Part shown: positions 1 to 5,726 of the stretch, in pieces
How the letters are laid out: each line of letters opens with the position of its first letter
How positions within the stretch are numbered: position 1 is the first letter of the stretch
DNA from: Firm-08 sp045546995
GTDB taxonomy: Bacteria; Bacillota; Clostridia; Oscillospirales; QAKW01
Length of the DNA: 20,594 nucleotides
Assembly (NCBI GenBank): GCA_045546995.1
Contig: JAZQDW010000027.1
Span: 1-20,594 of the forward strand
Direction: 5' to 3'
Notes under the pieces: generated by a model
Told to the model about the DNA's origin: nothing
Databases searched by the model: none
Seen by the model: the letters and a program-made list of their open reading frames with translations, nothing else
Translations under genes and position numbers: made by a program

Positions 1-73
1 GGCTTGAAGTTTTAATCTCAATTAAAAACTCTGTCAATGTTTTTGTGGAATATATAAGAAAATTAAAAAGTTC

Positions 74-102
74 TTGCAAAACTACAATTGTTATTGTATA
101 AT
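74..102 (+). promoter_or_regulatory. Sigma-A promoter of tRNA-Leu
   Basis: A -35 box TTGCAA (74-79) and a perfect -10 box TATAAT (97-102) are separated by 17 bases. Transcription should begin near 108-109, about 31 bases before the tRNA. The 73 bases upstream are AT-rich and hold nothing else I can support. Confidence 0.8.
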
Positions 103-103
103 A

Positions 104-132
104 GCTATTGCTCGGCAATTGCGAGCAATAGC
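104..132 (+). other. Perfect 11-bp hairpin in the tRNA-Leu 5' leader
   Basis: GCTATTGCTCG (104-114) and CGAGCAATAGC (122-132) are exact reverse complements around a 7-base loop. The hairpin starts at or just before the predicted transcription start and ends 7 bases before the tRNA, so it would fold at the 5' end of the precursor. It has no T-tract and lies upstream of the tRNA, so it is not a terminator. A similar leader hairpin precedes tRNA-Asp at 4222-4239. A role in precursor stability or RNase P processing is inference. Confidence 0.7.
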
Positions 133-139
133 CTGTTAT

Positions 140-226
140 GCCGGTGTGTCGGAACTGGCAGACGAGACAGACTCAAAATCTGTTGTCAGCAATGGCGTGT
201 GGGTTCAAGTCCCACCACCAGCACCA
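140..226 (+). tRNA. tRNA-Leu (anticodon CAA)
   Basis: This is an 87-base class II tRNA with encoded CCA. The anticodon stem ACAGA/TCTGT encloses the loop CTCAAAA, giving anticodon CAA, which reads UUG. The T arm is GTGGG-TTCAAGT-CCCAC. The long variable arm pairs GTCA with TGGC around GCAA, as expected for tRNA-Leu. One oddity is that the acceptor stem (GCCGGTG with CACCAGC) has a C-A mismatch at position 3-70, where tRNA-Leu normally has C-G. The gene has its own promoter and terminator and is monocistronic. Confidence 0.95.
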
Positions 227-230
227 GAAA

Positions 231-264
231 CGGGCGTCCAAATGGACGCCCGTTTTCTTTTCTT
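231..264 (+). terminator. Intrinsic terminator after tRNA-Leu
   Basis: A perfect 10-bp GC-rich stem, CGGGCGTCCA / TGGACGCCCG, with a 2-base loop, is followed by a T-rich run (ttttcttttctt). It starts 4 bases after the tRNA CCA end. Confidence 0.93.
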
Positions 265-321
265 ATTGCTTGACAAATATTATCGTCATGGCTGGTAGTT
301 ATGATTTTACTTTTAAATATC

Positions 322-350
322 TTGTCATACTCTAAGGTTTGTGATAAAAT
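322..350 (+). promoter_or_regulatory. Sigma-A promoter of the YjjG-type gene
   Basis: TTGTCA (322-327), a 17-base spacer and TAAAAT (345-350), with a TG two bases upstream of the -10 (extended -10). The predicted start near 357 leaves a leader of about 18 bases that carries the ribosome binding site. Confidence 0.7.
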
Positions 351-374
351 CTATGTGATGTGGGAGGGAATCAA

Positions 375-1061
375 ATGCGAAAGTATACTGCATTGCTGTT
401 TGACGCAGATGAAACACTGCTTGATTTTAAACGTTCCGAACGAAGCGCCTTTGCACTGACAGCTGCACACTGGGATGTGGAAGATACTGAAGAAGTGTAT
501 CAGGCATACAGCAGCTCAAATCTGGAAGCCTGGAAGCTGTTTGAACTCGGCAAAATCACCAAGGATCGATTAACTGTCTATCGTTTTGAACGTTTTTTTG
601 AAAAAAGAGGGCTAACCTTTTCTGCTGAGGAGTGGAACCGTTTTTATAAAACACAGCTGGGCAACACCGGATTTTTATTGCCCGGCGCTATTGATATATT
701 GGAATATGCTGTAAAACACTTTTCGTTATATATGGTCACCAACGGTCTGCATGATGTTCAGCAAAATCGTATCAGACTTGCAGGAATCGGCCACTATTTT
801 AAAAAAATATATACTTCTGAAAAACTTGGCTCGCAAAAGCCGCAAAAGGAATTTTTTGATAAAGTATTTGCCGATTCCGGGCTGGATTGCAGTTCGGTGT
901 TGTTGATCGGCGATTCACTATCATCGGATATCACCGGCGGTATTCGTTACGGTATCGATACTTGCTTTTTAAACTGGAACGACACAGAAACCGAGCTCCA
1001 TCCTACCTACGTGGTTCACAATTTACAAGAACTACTGGGGTTACTGCAAAAACTTGGGTAG
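375..1061 (+). CDS. yjjG: YjjG/YfnB-family HAD hydrolase (pyrimidine 5'-nucleotidase type)
   Basis: A 228-residue cytosolic HAD subfamily I phosphatase, close to the usual length of about 225-235. Motif I is LLFDADETLL with Asp10 (nucleophile) and Asp12 (acid/base). Motif II is the VTNG segment after the helical cap, motif III is the lysine in GSQKPQKEFF, and motif IV is LIGDSLSSDITGG. This pattern fits YjjG/YfnB enzymes, which dephosphorylate (noncanonical) pyrimidine nucleoside monophosphates. Substrate is inferred from family. I chose ATG 375 over an in-frame GTG at 360 because GGAGGG sits 6 bases before 375 and would lie inside the longer reading. The 3' end overlaps the convergent gene on the minus strand by 21 bases. 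Confidence 0.88.
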   Translation: MRKYTALLFDADETLLDFKRSERSAFALTAAHWDVEDTEEVYQAYSSSNLEAWKLFELGKITKDRLTVYRFERFFEKRGLTFSAEEWNRFYKTQLGNTGFLLPGAIDILEYAVKHFSLYMVTNGLHDVQQNRIRLAGIGHYFKKIYTSEKLGSQKPQKEFFDKVFADSGLDCSSVLLIGDSLSSDITGGIRYGIDTCFLNWNDTETELHPTYVVHNLQELLGLLQKLG

Positions 1062-1637
1062 TTCGTCGGAAAATGCTATGGCGCCCTCTGTGAAAGTAAT
1101 AGCGTCATTTGGAATGTCACCAACCCATTGCGTCATATCGATTTTACCAAACAGACCGGAGAATAATTTGAGATTCACTTTGGTTTTACCAATGGTTACG
1201 GAAGCCGGTTCAATTTCAAGATAACCGTTGTCGCCTTTATTTACCGAAACGCCAATGCCGATTCGCTGGCCATTCATTGCGGAAGCAAAGGGGCGAAACG
1301 TTTCAAGCTCGGGAACGTCACTGCATAGATTTTCTGCGTTTTCAAGAGAACAGGAAAGATTTACGATTTGATCTTTGCTGATCTCAACTGTAATATCTTT
1401 TGCATATTCCGTAATGGTCGCATCTTCTTCCAGCGCTTGCTTGATTTGCTCCTCGGTAACGATTGAAACGTCATCACCGTAAATTCCGTTAAAGGGATAG
1501 TTGTTGTTTTCAATAAATTCATCCGTCGGATCTTTGTCAGCATCATCGTTTCGTGTGGTAAAATATACAACCCCGGCAATAATACCTACGATCAAAACGA
1601 TTGCCAGAGCAATTATCAGTATTTTGTTAATTTTCAT
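1041..1637 (-). CDS. Membrane-anchored extracytoplasmic protein of unknown function
   Basis: A 198-residue protein I do not recognise. Residues 6-27 are one strongly hydrophobic segment preceded by Lys residues (MKINK), then an acidic linker (about 28-42) and a soluble domain of about 150 residues. There is no lipobox Cys, so it is probably a single-pass membrane anchor with the domain outside the cell. Only two cysteines are present (around residues 95 and 107). On the minus strand GGAGG lies about 7 bases before the ATG, supporting the start. The gene is divergent from the VanY-type gene (75 bases between starts) and convergent with the YjjG-type gene, whose end it overlaps. A link to the cell envelope is suggested only by topology and by the neighbouring carboxypeptidase. 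Confidence 0.75.
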   Translation of the reverse strand: MKINKILIIALAIVLIVGIIAGVVYFTTRNDDADKDPTDEFIENNNYPFNGIYGDDVSIVTEEQIKQALEEDATITEYAKDITVEISKDQIVNLSCSLENAENLCSDVPELETFRPFASAMNGQRIGIGVSVNKGDNGYLEIEPASVTIGKTKVNLKLFSGLFGKIDMTQWVGDIPNDAITFTEGAIAFSDELPKFLQ

Positions 1638-1656
1638 ACAAACCTCCGCTTTTATA

Positions 1657-1685
1657 TTGATATTTAATTCATTTTATTTTATAAT
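1657..1685 (+). promoter_or_regulatory. Sigma-A promoter of the VanY / methyltransferase / hslO cluster
   Basis: TTGATA (1657-1662), a 17-base spacer and a perfect TATAAT (1680-1685). It lies in the 75-base divergent gap, 28 bases before the ATG at 1713. Confidence 0.75.
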
Positions 1686-1712
1686 TATGTTATGTTTTGA
1701 AAGGAGTTCACC

Positions 1713-2555
1713 ATGAAAAAAGGCAGTTCTATAGCTTTAACAGTTTTATTGATTATTATTTTATTGGTTGCTTCTGCCGGAATCTTCTCATATCGCTTTA
1801 GGGCGCCGAACGAAGAGCCGTCTAAGCCAAATGAGCCGAGCGAGTCACCTAACGTTGAAACGTCGACTCAAAATCAACCAACGTTAGCCCCGACGGTAGA
1901 TCCGAGCAGCGATGAGGCGGCGGATAGACTAGCAGAAATTGATGCCATCTTAAACGATCCGTATATGGTTTTGGTAAACGTCGACAATGGCCTGACGTCA
2001 GAATATGAACCTGCCGAACTGGAAACCCTGCAGGGAATGAGACTGGAAAAAACCACAGCGCAACAGCTTGAGAAAATGCTGGCAGCTGCAGAAGACGCGG
2101 GTTTGGATACCATTAATATATATTCCGCCTATCGTAATTATACCAAACAGGAAACAAATTTCAATAATAAAGTCAATTTTTACCTTGGAGAAGGGTACTC
2201 CAAGGATCGCGCAAATGAACTGGCGGCAGAAATCGTAAATCCCCCCGGAAAGAGCGAGCATCAGACCGGCCTTGCCACTGATATTTGCACTGCCGAAATC
2301 GTTAATACCTATGGAAACCTCAACGAAAAATTTGAAGAGACCGATGAATACACTTGGCTGTACGAGCATTGCGCGGAATATGGCTTTATTTTGCGTTATC
2401 CCAAGGATAAGGTAGAAGAGACGGGCATCACCTTTGAGCCGTGGCATTACCGTTACGTCGGTGTCGAGCGCGCAAAAGAAATCATGGACAAAAAGATTTG
2501 TTTGGAAGAATATATTGAGTCTCTCAAGACAGAAAAGGCCGCATTGGAAAAATAA
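1713..2555 (+). CDS. VanY-family D-alanyl-D-alanine carboxypeptidase (peptidase M15B)
   Basis: A 280-residue zinc carboxypeptidase that trims the terminal D-Ala of peptidoglycan stem peptides outside the membrane. An N-terminal hydrophobic segment (residues 7-26) without an obvious cleavage site is followed by a Pro/Glu/Ser/Thr-rich linker (about 30-70) and the catalytic domain (about 80-260). The M15 signature SEHQTGLATD gives His183 and Asp190, and EPWHYRYVG gives Glu242 and His245, so zinc ligands and the catalytic Glu are present. Start: AAGGAG lies 7 bases before ATG 1713. The stop overlaps the methyltransferase start (TAATG). There are no vanA/vanH/vanX-like neighbours, so routine wall remodelling is more likely than glycopeptide resistance. 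Confidence 0.92.
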   Translation: MKKGSSIALTVLLIIILLVASAGIFSYRFRAPNEEPSKPNEPSESPNVETSTQNQPTLAPTVDPSSDEAADRLAEIDAILNDPYMVLVNVDNGLTSEYEPAELETLQGMRLEKTTAQQLEKMLAAAEDAGLDTINIYSAYRNYTKQETNFNNKVNFYLGEGYSKDRANELAAEIVNPPGKSEHQTGLATDICTAEIVNTYGNLNEKFEETDEYTWLYEHCAEYGFILRYPKDKVEETGITFEPWHYRYVGVERAKEIMDKKICLEEYIESLKTEKAALEK

Positions 2556-3292
2556 TGATGGACGATTTTCAATATTTATCTGAATATTACGATTCGTTTG
2601 TCGGCGCCGATTACCCGACCATGGCCGAGTACGTTCACCAAAAGCTGACCTTACTTCAATGCAAGGGAAAATACGGCGTGGACCTTGGTTGTGGCAGTGG
2701 GACGCTGACCTACCAAATGGCACAGCTTGGATATGATATGATCGGCATTGACCGTTCGAATGGGATGCTGGCGCAGGCTGCTTTTAAGCGGCCGGAAGGA
2801 AGCGACGTGCTGTTTTTACAGCAAGATCTCACGGATTTTGAACTCTACGGTCCGTCTGATTTTATGATTTCGACTCTGGACTGCATCAATTATCTTGATT
2901 CCGAAGGCGTCTGTCGCTTTTTGAAAGCCTGCAACCAAAACCTTGCTGCTGACGGTTTGTTAATTTTTGATTTTAACACACTTTACAAATACGAAAGTGT
3001 GTTAGACGGTCGGACATTCGTTTACGAAACCGAAGATGCTTTTTGCGTCTGGGAAAACGAATTTGACGGTCACACCATGTATTATGATCTGACGTATTTT
3101 ATTTTGAATGAGCAGGGGAGCTATGATCGGTTTGAAGATCATCAGTCGCAAACCTATCATTCTCCCGAATTTATCATGAAACAGCTGGCCGAACACGGTT
3201 TTTCCGTACTGTCAGCAGAAGAGGACTACACTTTCTGTCCATTGTCCGAAACAACGCAACGTATTGTAATTACAGCCAAAAAGGAGCAATAA
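2555..3292 (+). CDS. Class I SAM-dependent methyltransferase
   Basis: A 245-residue cytosolic methyltransferase with a Rossmann-type SAM-binding core. Motif I is VDLGCGSGT (about residues 42-50), the acidic end of strand 2 is IGIDRS (about 68-73), and a motif IV-like segment is DFMISTLDCINYL. The substrate cannot be read from the sequence. The first ATG (2555) overlaps the preceding stop by one base and a second ATG follows at 2558. No strong ribosome binding site is visible, so translation is probably coupled to the carboxypeptidase gene. The next gene, hslO, starts 2 bases after the stop, so the three form one operon. Confidence 0.85.
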   Translation: MMDDFQYLSEYYDSFVGADYPTMAEYVHQKLTLLQCKGKYGVDLGCGSGTLTYQMAQLGYDMIGIDRSNGMLAQAAFKRPEGSDVLFLQQDLTDFELYGPSDFMISTLDCINYLDSEGVCRFLKACNQNLAADGLLIFDFNTLYKYESVLDGRTFVYETEDAFCVWENEFDGHTMYYDLTYFILNEQGSYDRFEDHQSQTYHSPEFIMKQLAEHGFSVLSAEEDYTFCPLSETTQRIVITAKKEQ

Positions 3293-3294
3293 CA

Positions 3295-4167
3295 GTGGCA
3301 CAACTTTTGACCGCACTTTCCGAAACGCAAACCGTCCGCGTACTGGTTTGCAAGTCAACCGACATCGTACAGCAAGCGCACGAATATCATAATACCTCTC
3401 CCGTAGTTTCAGCGGCTTTGGGTAGATTGTTAACGGCGGCATCTATGATGGGCTCGTTGCTGAAAAACGATGGGGAAATGGTAACGTTGCAAATCCGGGG
3501 TGATGGGCCGATCGGCTCACTGACTGCAACCGCAGACAACAAAGGCAACGTAAAGGGGTATGCAAGCAATTCCGGGATTGACATTCCGCTGAAGTCGAAC
3601 GGAAAACTGGACGTTTCCGGTGCTATCGGCGCCGGCATGCTTTCCGTTGTAAGGGATAATCTGACTACCGGTGTGCCGTATATCGGGAAAACACCCTTGG
3701 TCAGCGGTGAAATTGCAGAGGATATTACCTCATACTACGCCAACAGTGAGCAAACGCCGACGGTGTGCGCACTGGGTGTATTGGTGGATACGGATCTTTC
3801 CATTTTATCAGCCGGCGGCATTTTGATCCAATTGATGCCTGACGTACAAGATGAGACTATTGATATCTTAGAGAAAAATATACAAAAATTCTCTTCAGTT
3901 TCTTCATTGTTTCTGGAGCACAGTGTTGAGGAGATAGCCGCAATGGCGCTCGAGGGAATTGGCGAATGTATGCATTTTATTCGCGAACCTGCATATAAAT
4001 GTGATTGTTCCAAAGAAAAGTGCGCACAGATCTTGCTTTCATTGAACAACGACGCTCTTGAGAAAATCGTATACGAGGATGAGAAGGCAGATATCGTTTG
4101 CGGCTTCTGCAATCGTAGCTATCATTTTGACAAAAACGAGCTGCTTGAAATTTTGGCGAAAAAATAA
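3295..4167 (+). CDS. hslO: Hsp33 redox-regulated chaperonin
   Basis: A 290-residue Hsp33, the usual length. It is a cytosolic holdase activated when oxidation releases zinc from four C-terminal cysteines. The N-terminal domain covers about residues 1-175. The redox switch is Cys236-X-Cys238 and Cys269-X-X-Cys272, spaced by 30 residues as in the family. An additional Cys243 lies close to the first pair. The start codon is GTG (3295) with AAGGAG 8 bases upstream; the conserved N-terminal beginning (AQLLTALSETQTVRV) supports it. It is the last gene of the carboxypeptidase / methyltransferase / hslO cluster. No hairpin terminator is seen after it, only a T-run before the tRNA promoter. Confidence 0.95.
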   Translation: MAQLLTALSETQTVRVLVCKSTDIVQQAHEYHNTSPVVSAALGRLLTAASMMGSLLKNDGEMVTLQIRGDGPIGSLTATADNKGNVKGYASNSGIDIPLKSNGKLDVSGAIGAGMLSVVRDNLTTGVPYIGKTPLVSGEIAEDITSYYANSEQTPTVCALGVLVDTDLSILSAGGILIQLMPDVQDETIDILEKNIQKFSSVSSLFLEHSVEEIAAMALEGIGECMHFIREPAYKCDCSKEKCAQILLSLNNDALEKIVYEDEKADIVCGFCNRSYHFDKNELLEILAKK

Positions 4168-4186
4168 TTTTTTTACAAAAATACTA

Positions 4187-4215
4187 TTGACATTTCCATA
4201 AAAATGTAGTATCAT
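4187..4215 (+). promoter_or_regulatory. Sigma-A promoter of the tRNA-Asp/Phe(/Cys) cluster
   Basis: A consensus TTGACA (4187-4192), a 17-base spacer and TATCAT (4210-4215). Predicted transcription start is near 4222. Confidence 0.85.
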
Positions 4216-4221
4216 AATGCT

Positions 4222-4239
4222 CGTCGCTAATGAGCGACG
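4222..4239 (+). other. Leader hairpin before tRNA-Asp
   Basis: CGTCGCT (4222-4228) and AGCGACG (4233-4239) pair perfectly around AATG. The hairpin begins at the predicted transcription start and ends 7 bases before the tRNA. The tRNA-Leu leader hairpin also ends 7 bases before its tRNA. Confidence 0.65.
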
Positions 4240-4246
4240 GCAAAGT

Positions 4247-4323
4247 GGCCCGGTAGTTCAGTTGGTTAGAACGCTAGCCTGTCACGCTAGAGGTCGTGGG
4301 TTCGAGCCCCATCCGGGTCGCCA
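4247..4323 (+). tRNA. tRNA-Asp (anticodon GTC)
   Basis: 77 bases with encoded CCA. Acceptor GGCCCGG pairs with CCGGGTC (one G-T), discriminator G. The anticodon stem CTAGC/GCTAG encloses CTGTCAC, giving GTC. T arm GTGGG-TTCGAGC-CCCAT. First gene of the cluster. Confidence 0.97.
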
Positions 4324-4330
4324 TTTTTTT

Positions 4331-4406
4331 GCCTCTGTAGCTCAGTTGGTAGAGCGGAGGACTGAAAATCCTTATGTCGTTGGTTCGATTCCGACCGGAG
4401 GCACCA
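4331..4406 (+). tRNA. tRNA-Phe (anticodon GAA)
   Basis: 76 bases with encoded CCA, 7 bases after tRNA-Asp and so cotranscribed. Acceptor GCCTCTG pairs with CGGAGGC, discriminator A. The anticodon loop CTGAAAA gives GAA. Confidence 0.97.
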
Positions 4407-4417
4407 ACACCAACACT

Positions 4418-4444
4418 AAAAGGCAAGATACAATCTTGCCTTTT
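4418..4444 (+). terminator. Terminator-like hairpin between tRNA-Phe and tRNA-Cys
   Basis: A perfect 12-bp stem, AAAAGGCAAGAT / ATCTTGCCTTTT, with loop ACA, ends in TTTT followed by actttac. It has the form of an intrinsic terminator, yet tRNA-Cys begins only 19 bases later with no room for a promoter of its own. It may be a partial terminator that lowers tRNA-Cys expression, or a processing hairpin. Confidence 0.7.
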
Positions 4445-4463
4445 ACTTTACAATTTTATATTC

Positions 4464-4537
4464 GGTGCCATAGCCAAGCGGTAAGGCCAAGGTCTGCAAA
4501 ACCTTTATCCCCAGTTCGAATCTGGGTGGCACCTCCA
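4464..4537 (+). tRNA. tRNA-Cys (anticodon GCA)
   Basis: 74 bases with encoded CCA and the expected U73 discriminator. Acceptor GGTGCCA pairs with TGGCACC. The anticodon stem AAGGT/ACCTT encloses CTGCAAA, giving GCA. T arm CCCAG-TTCGAAT-CTGGG. It probably depends on read-through from the tRNA-Asp promoter. Confidence 0.97.
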
Positions 4538-4573
4538 AAAAATAAAGGACTTCTTCGGAAGTCCTTTATTTTT
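4538..4573 (+). terminator. Strong terminator after tRNA-Cys
   Basis: A perfect 16-bp inverted repeat (4538-4553 with 4558-4573) closes on a C(TTCG)G tetraloop and ends in TTATTTTT. It begins directly after the tRNA CCA. Confidence 0.93.
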
Positions 4574-4575
4574 AT

Positions 4576-4739
4576 CCAATCCGAAGGATTGGTATGTAAT
4601 CGCCGATAGGCGTATGTAATCCGTTTGCTTTGCAAACGGTATGTCATCAAGTCGTAAGTCTTGTGTGTTTCTTCCTTCGGATTGATTACATACATCACTT
4701 CGTGATGATTCCATACCGCAACAAGTTGCGGATTACATA
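4576..4739 (+). repeat. Hairpin array 1, spacer word TATGTAAT / ATTACATA
   Basis: Small hairpins are separated by a constant 8-base word. Left half: stem CCAATCC/GGATTGG (4576-4592), TATGTAAT, CGCC/GGCG (4601-4612), TATGTAAT, CCGTTTGC/GCAAACGG (4621-4639), TATGTCAT, then a weak CAAG/CTTG (4648-4663). An arm at 4673-4684 (TCCTTCGGATTG) is the exact reverse complement of 4577-4588 and closes the left half. After it the word is inverted: ATTACATA, CATCAC/GTGATG (4693-4707), ATTCCATA, CCGCAAC/GTTGCGG (4716-4731), ATTACATA. The array begins 2 bases after the tRNA terminator and ends 12 bases before the promoter of the next gene. It has no coding capacity. Confidence 0.85.
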
Positions 4740-4751
4740 CAAGGTTCCGCA

Positions 4752-4780
4752 TTGATTTATTTTCGTTTTTTTGCTATAAT
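4752..4780 (+). promoter_or_regulatory. Sigma-A promoter of the HAD phosphatase at 4808
   Basis: TTGATT (4752-4757), a 17-base spacer and a perfect TATAAT (4775-4780). Start expected near 4787, giving a leader of about 21 bases. Confidence 0.75.
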
Positions 4781-4807
4781 ACACCTAAGGCGGTGATTTT
4801 TACAAAT

Positions 4808-5464
4808 ATGAAAGCGGCAATTTTTGACATGGACGGAACATTGGTTGATTCGCTAATGCTTTGGGATGTATTATGGTCGACCTTTGGGGAAAGATATTTA
4901 AACGATAAAAGCTTTGTGCCAAGTCTTGAAGACGAAAAAAAAGTACGCACACTTACTTTAAAAGACGCAATGTATCTAATTCACAAGAATTACAAACTTG
5001 GCGAAAGCGGAGAAGAATTGTTGGCAGAAGCGAATCGTATTATGAATAACTTTTATGCCAACAGTGTTGAATTAAAAGATGGTGTAATTGAGTTTTTGGA
5101 GCATTGTAAAAACAATGGAGTTAAAATGTGTATTGCATCGGCAACCGCACCGGAACTTATCGAAGTGGCGTTAAAGCATTGTGATATTGAAAAATATTTT
5201 TTGAAGGTGTTTTCCTGCGGTGCCATAGGGAAAGGCAAAGACAAGCCCGATATTTTCTTACAGGCTATCGAATTTTTAGGCGCCGAATTAAAAGAGACCT
5301 GGATGTTTGAGGATTCGCTTACCGCAATCGAAACTGCAACTAAAATCGGAATGCCTACCGTTGGGATATATGACCGTTACAATTTCGGTCAGGACAGAAT
5401 TAAAAAAATTGCCACAAACTATATTGCCGAAGGGGAAAATCTTTTAAAACTTATAAAAGAATAG
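4808..5464 (+). CDS. HAD subfamily IA phosphatase (beta-phosphoglucomutase-like)
   Basis: A 218-residue cytosolic HAD hydrolase. Motif I is IFDMDGTLVDS (Asp7, Asp9), followed by an alpha-helical cap. Motif II lies in CIASATAPELI, motif III is the lysine in GKGKDKPDIF, and motif IV is MFEDSLTAIETA. The DxDGT(L/I)xDS form and the ED motif place it with beta-phosphoglucomutase / phosphoglycolate phosphatase-like enzymes; the substrate is not determinable. ATG 4808 is preferred to an in-frame GTG at 4793, because the promoter predicts transcription starting near 4787 and the family sequence begins at MKAAIFD. The only Shine-Dalgarno-like stretch, AAGGCGGTGA, is rather far upstream. The gene is AT-richer than its neighbours and is bracketed by two hairpin arrays. 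Confidence 0.88.
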   Translation: MKAAIFDMDGTLVDSLMLWDVLWSTFGERYLNDKSFVPSLEDEKKVRTLTLKDAMYLIHKNYKLGESGEELLAEANRIMNNFYANSVELKDGVIEFLEHCKNNGVKMCIASATAPELIEVALKHCDIEKYFLKVFSCGAIGKGKDKPDIFLQAIEFLGAELKETWMFEDSLTAIETATKIGMPTVGIYDRYNFGQDRIKKIATNYIAEGENLLKLIKE

Positions 5465-5519
5465 CCAAATCCCTTGGTTTTCAGAGCCCTTTAATTCGTG
5501 TCATTAAGTTCAAACTACC

Positions 5520-5561
5520 CAAACGAAAATCTGTTCTCGTAAGAGGGCGGATTTTTGTTTG
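5520..5561 (+). terminator. Long hairpin after the HAD gene; probable terminator and first arm of array 2
   Basis: A 19-bp stem (5520-5538 with 5543-5561, four G-T pairs) closes on GTAA. The right arm ends ATTTTTGTTTG, so it could terminate the HAD transcript 56 bases upstream. The left arm also pairs with 5605-5619 (see array 2), giving two mutually exclusive folds. The 55 bases between the HAD stop and this hairpin hold nothing I recognise. Confidence 0.6.
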
Positions 5562-5670
5562 TATTATTCATTCTTCAATATTCATCATTCATTATTCATT
5601 AAAGGAGAACGGATTTTCGAATGAATAATGAAAAATGAAGTCGCTTACGCTGATGAATAATGAATAATTA
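5520..5670 (+). repeat. Array 2, inverted ATTCATTATTCATT / AATGAATAATGAA words
   Basis: CGAAAATCTGTTCTC (5524-5538) pairs with GAGAACGGATTTTCG (5605-5619) over 15 positions with one G-T. Between them lies a run of ATTCATT-type words (about 5563-5600). After the second arm the words appear inverted (AATGAATAATGA from 5620, ATGAATAATGAATAA near 5653-5667) around a short segment at about 5640-5650. The plan resembles arrays 1 and 3: first hairpin, words, arm folding back to the start, inverted words. Here the small hairpins are missing or decayed. Confidence 0.65.
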
Positions 5671-5699
5671 TTGCCCCGCCACCGCTTTTGTGTTATAAT
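5671..5699 (+). promoter_or_regulatory. Sigma-A promoter of the amidohydrolase stub
   Basis: TTGCCC (5671-5676), a 17-base spacer and a perfect TATAAT (5694-5699). It starts exactly where array 2 ends. Confidence 0.65.
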
Positions 5700-5726
5700 C
5701 ATCTCAAGAATAGGAGGCTTGCTGCT

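Noticed and set aside
7..31. AT-rich inverted repeat AGTTTTAAT / ATTAAAAACT near the window start
   Set aside because: One arm has an extra base, the stem is almost all A-T, and no gene end is visible to which it could belong.
1713..2555. Vancomycin-resistance determinant
   Set aside because: Only a VanY-type carboxypeptidase is present, without ligase, dehydrogenase, dipeptidase or a two-component system nearby; such enzymes are common in wall maintenance.
1998..2723. 241-codon minus-strand frame
   Set aside because: It is antisense to the VanY-type carboxypeptidase and the start of the methyltransferase, both with clear motifs, and has no ribosome binding site.
4217..4609. 130-codon open frame across 4217-4609
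   Set aside because: It runs through three tRNA genes and their terminators in non-coding fashion; no ribosome binding site and no protein-like pattern.
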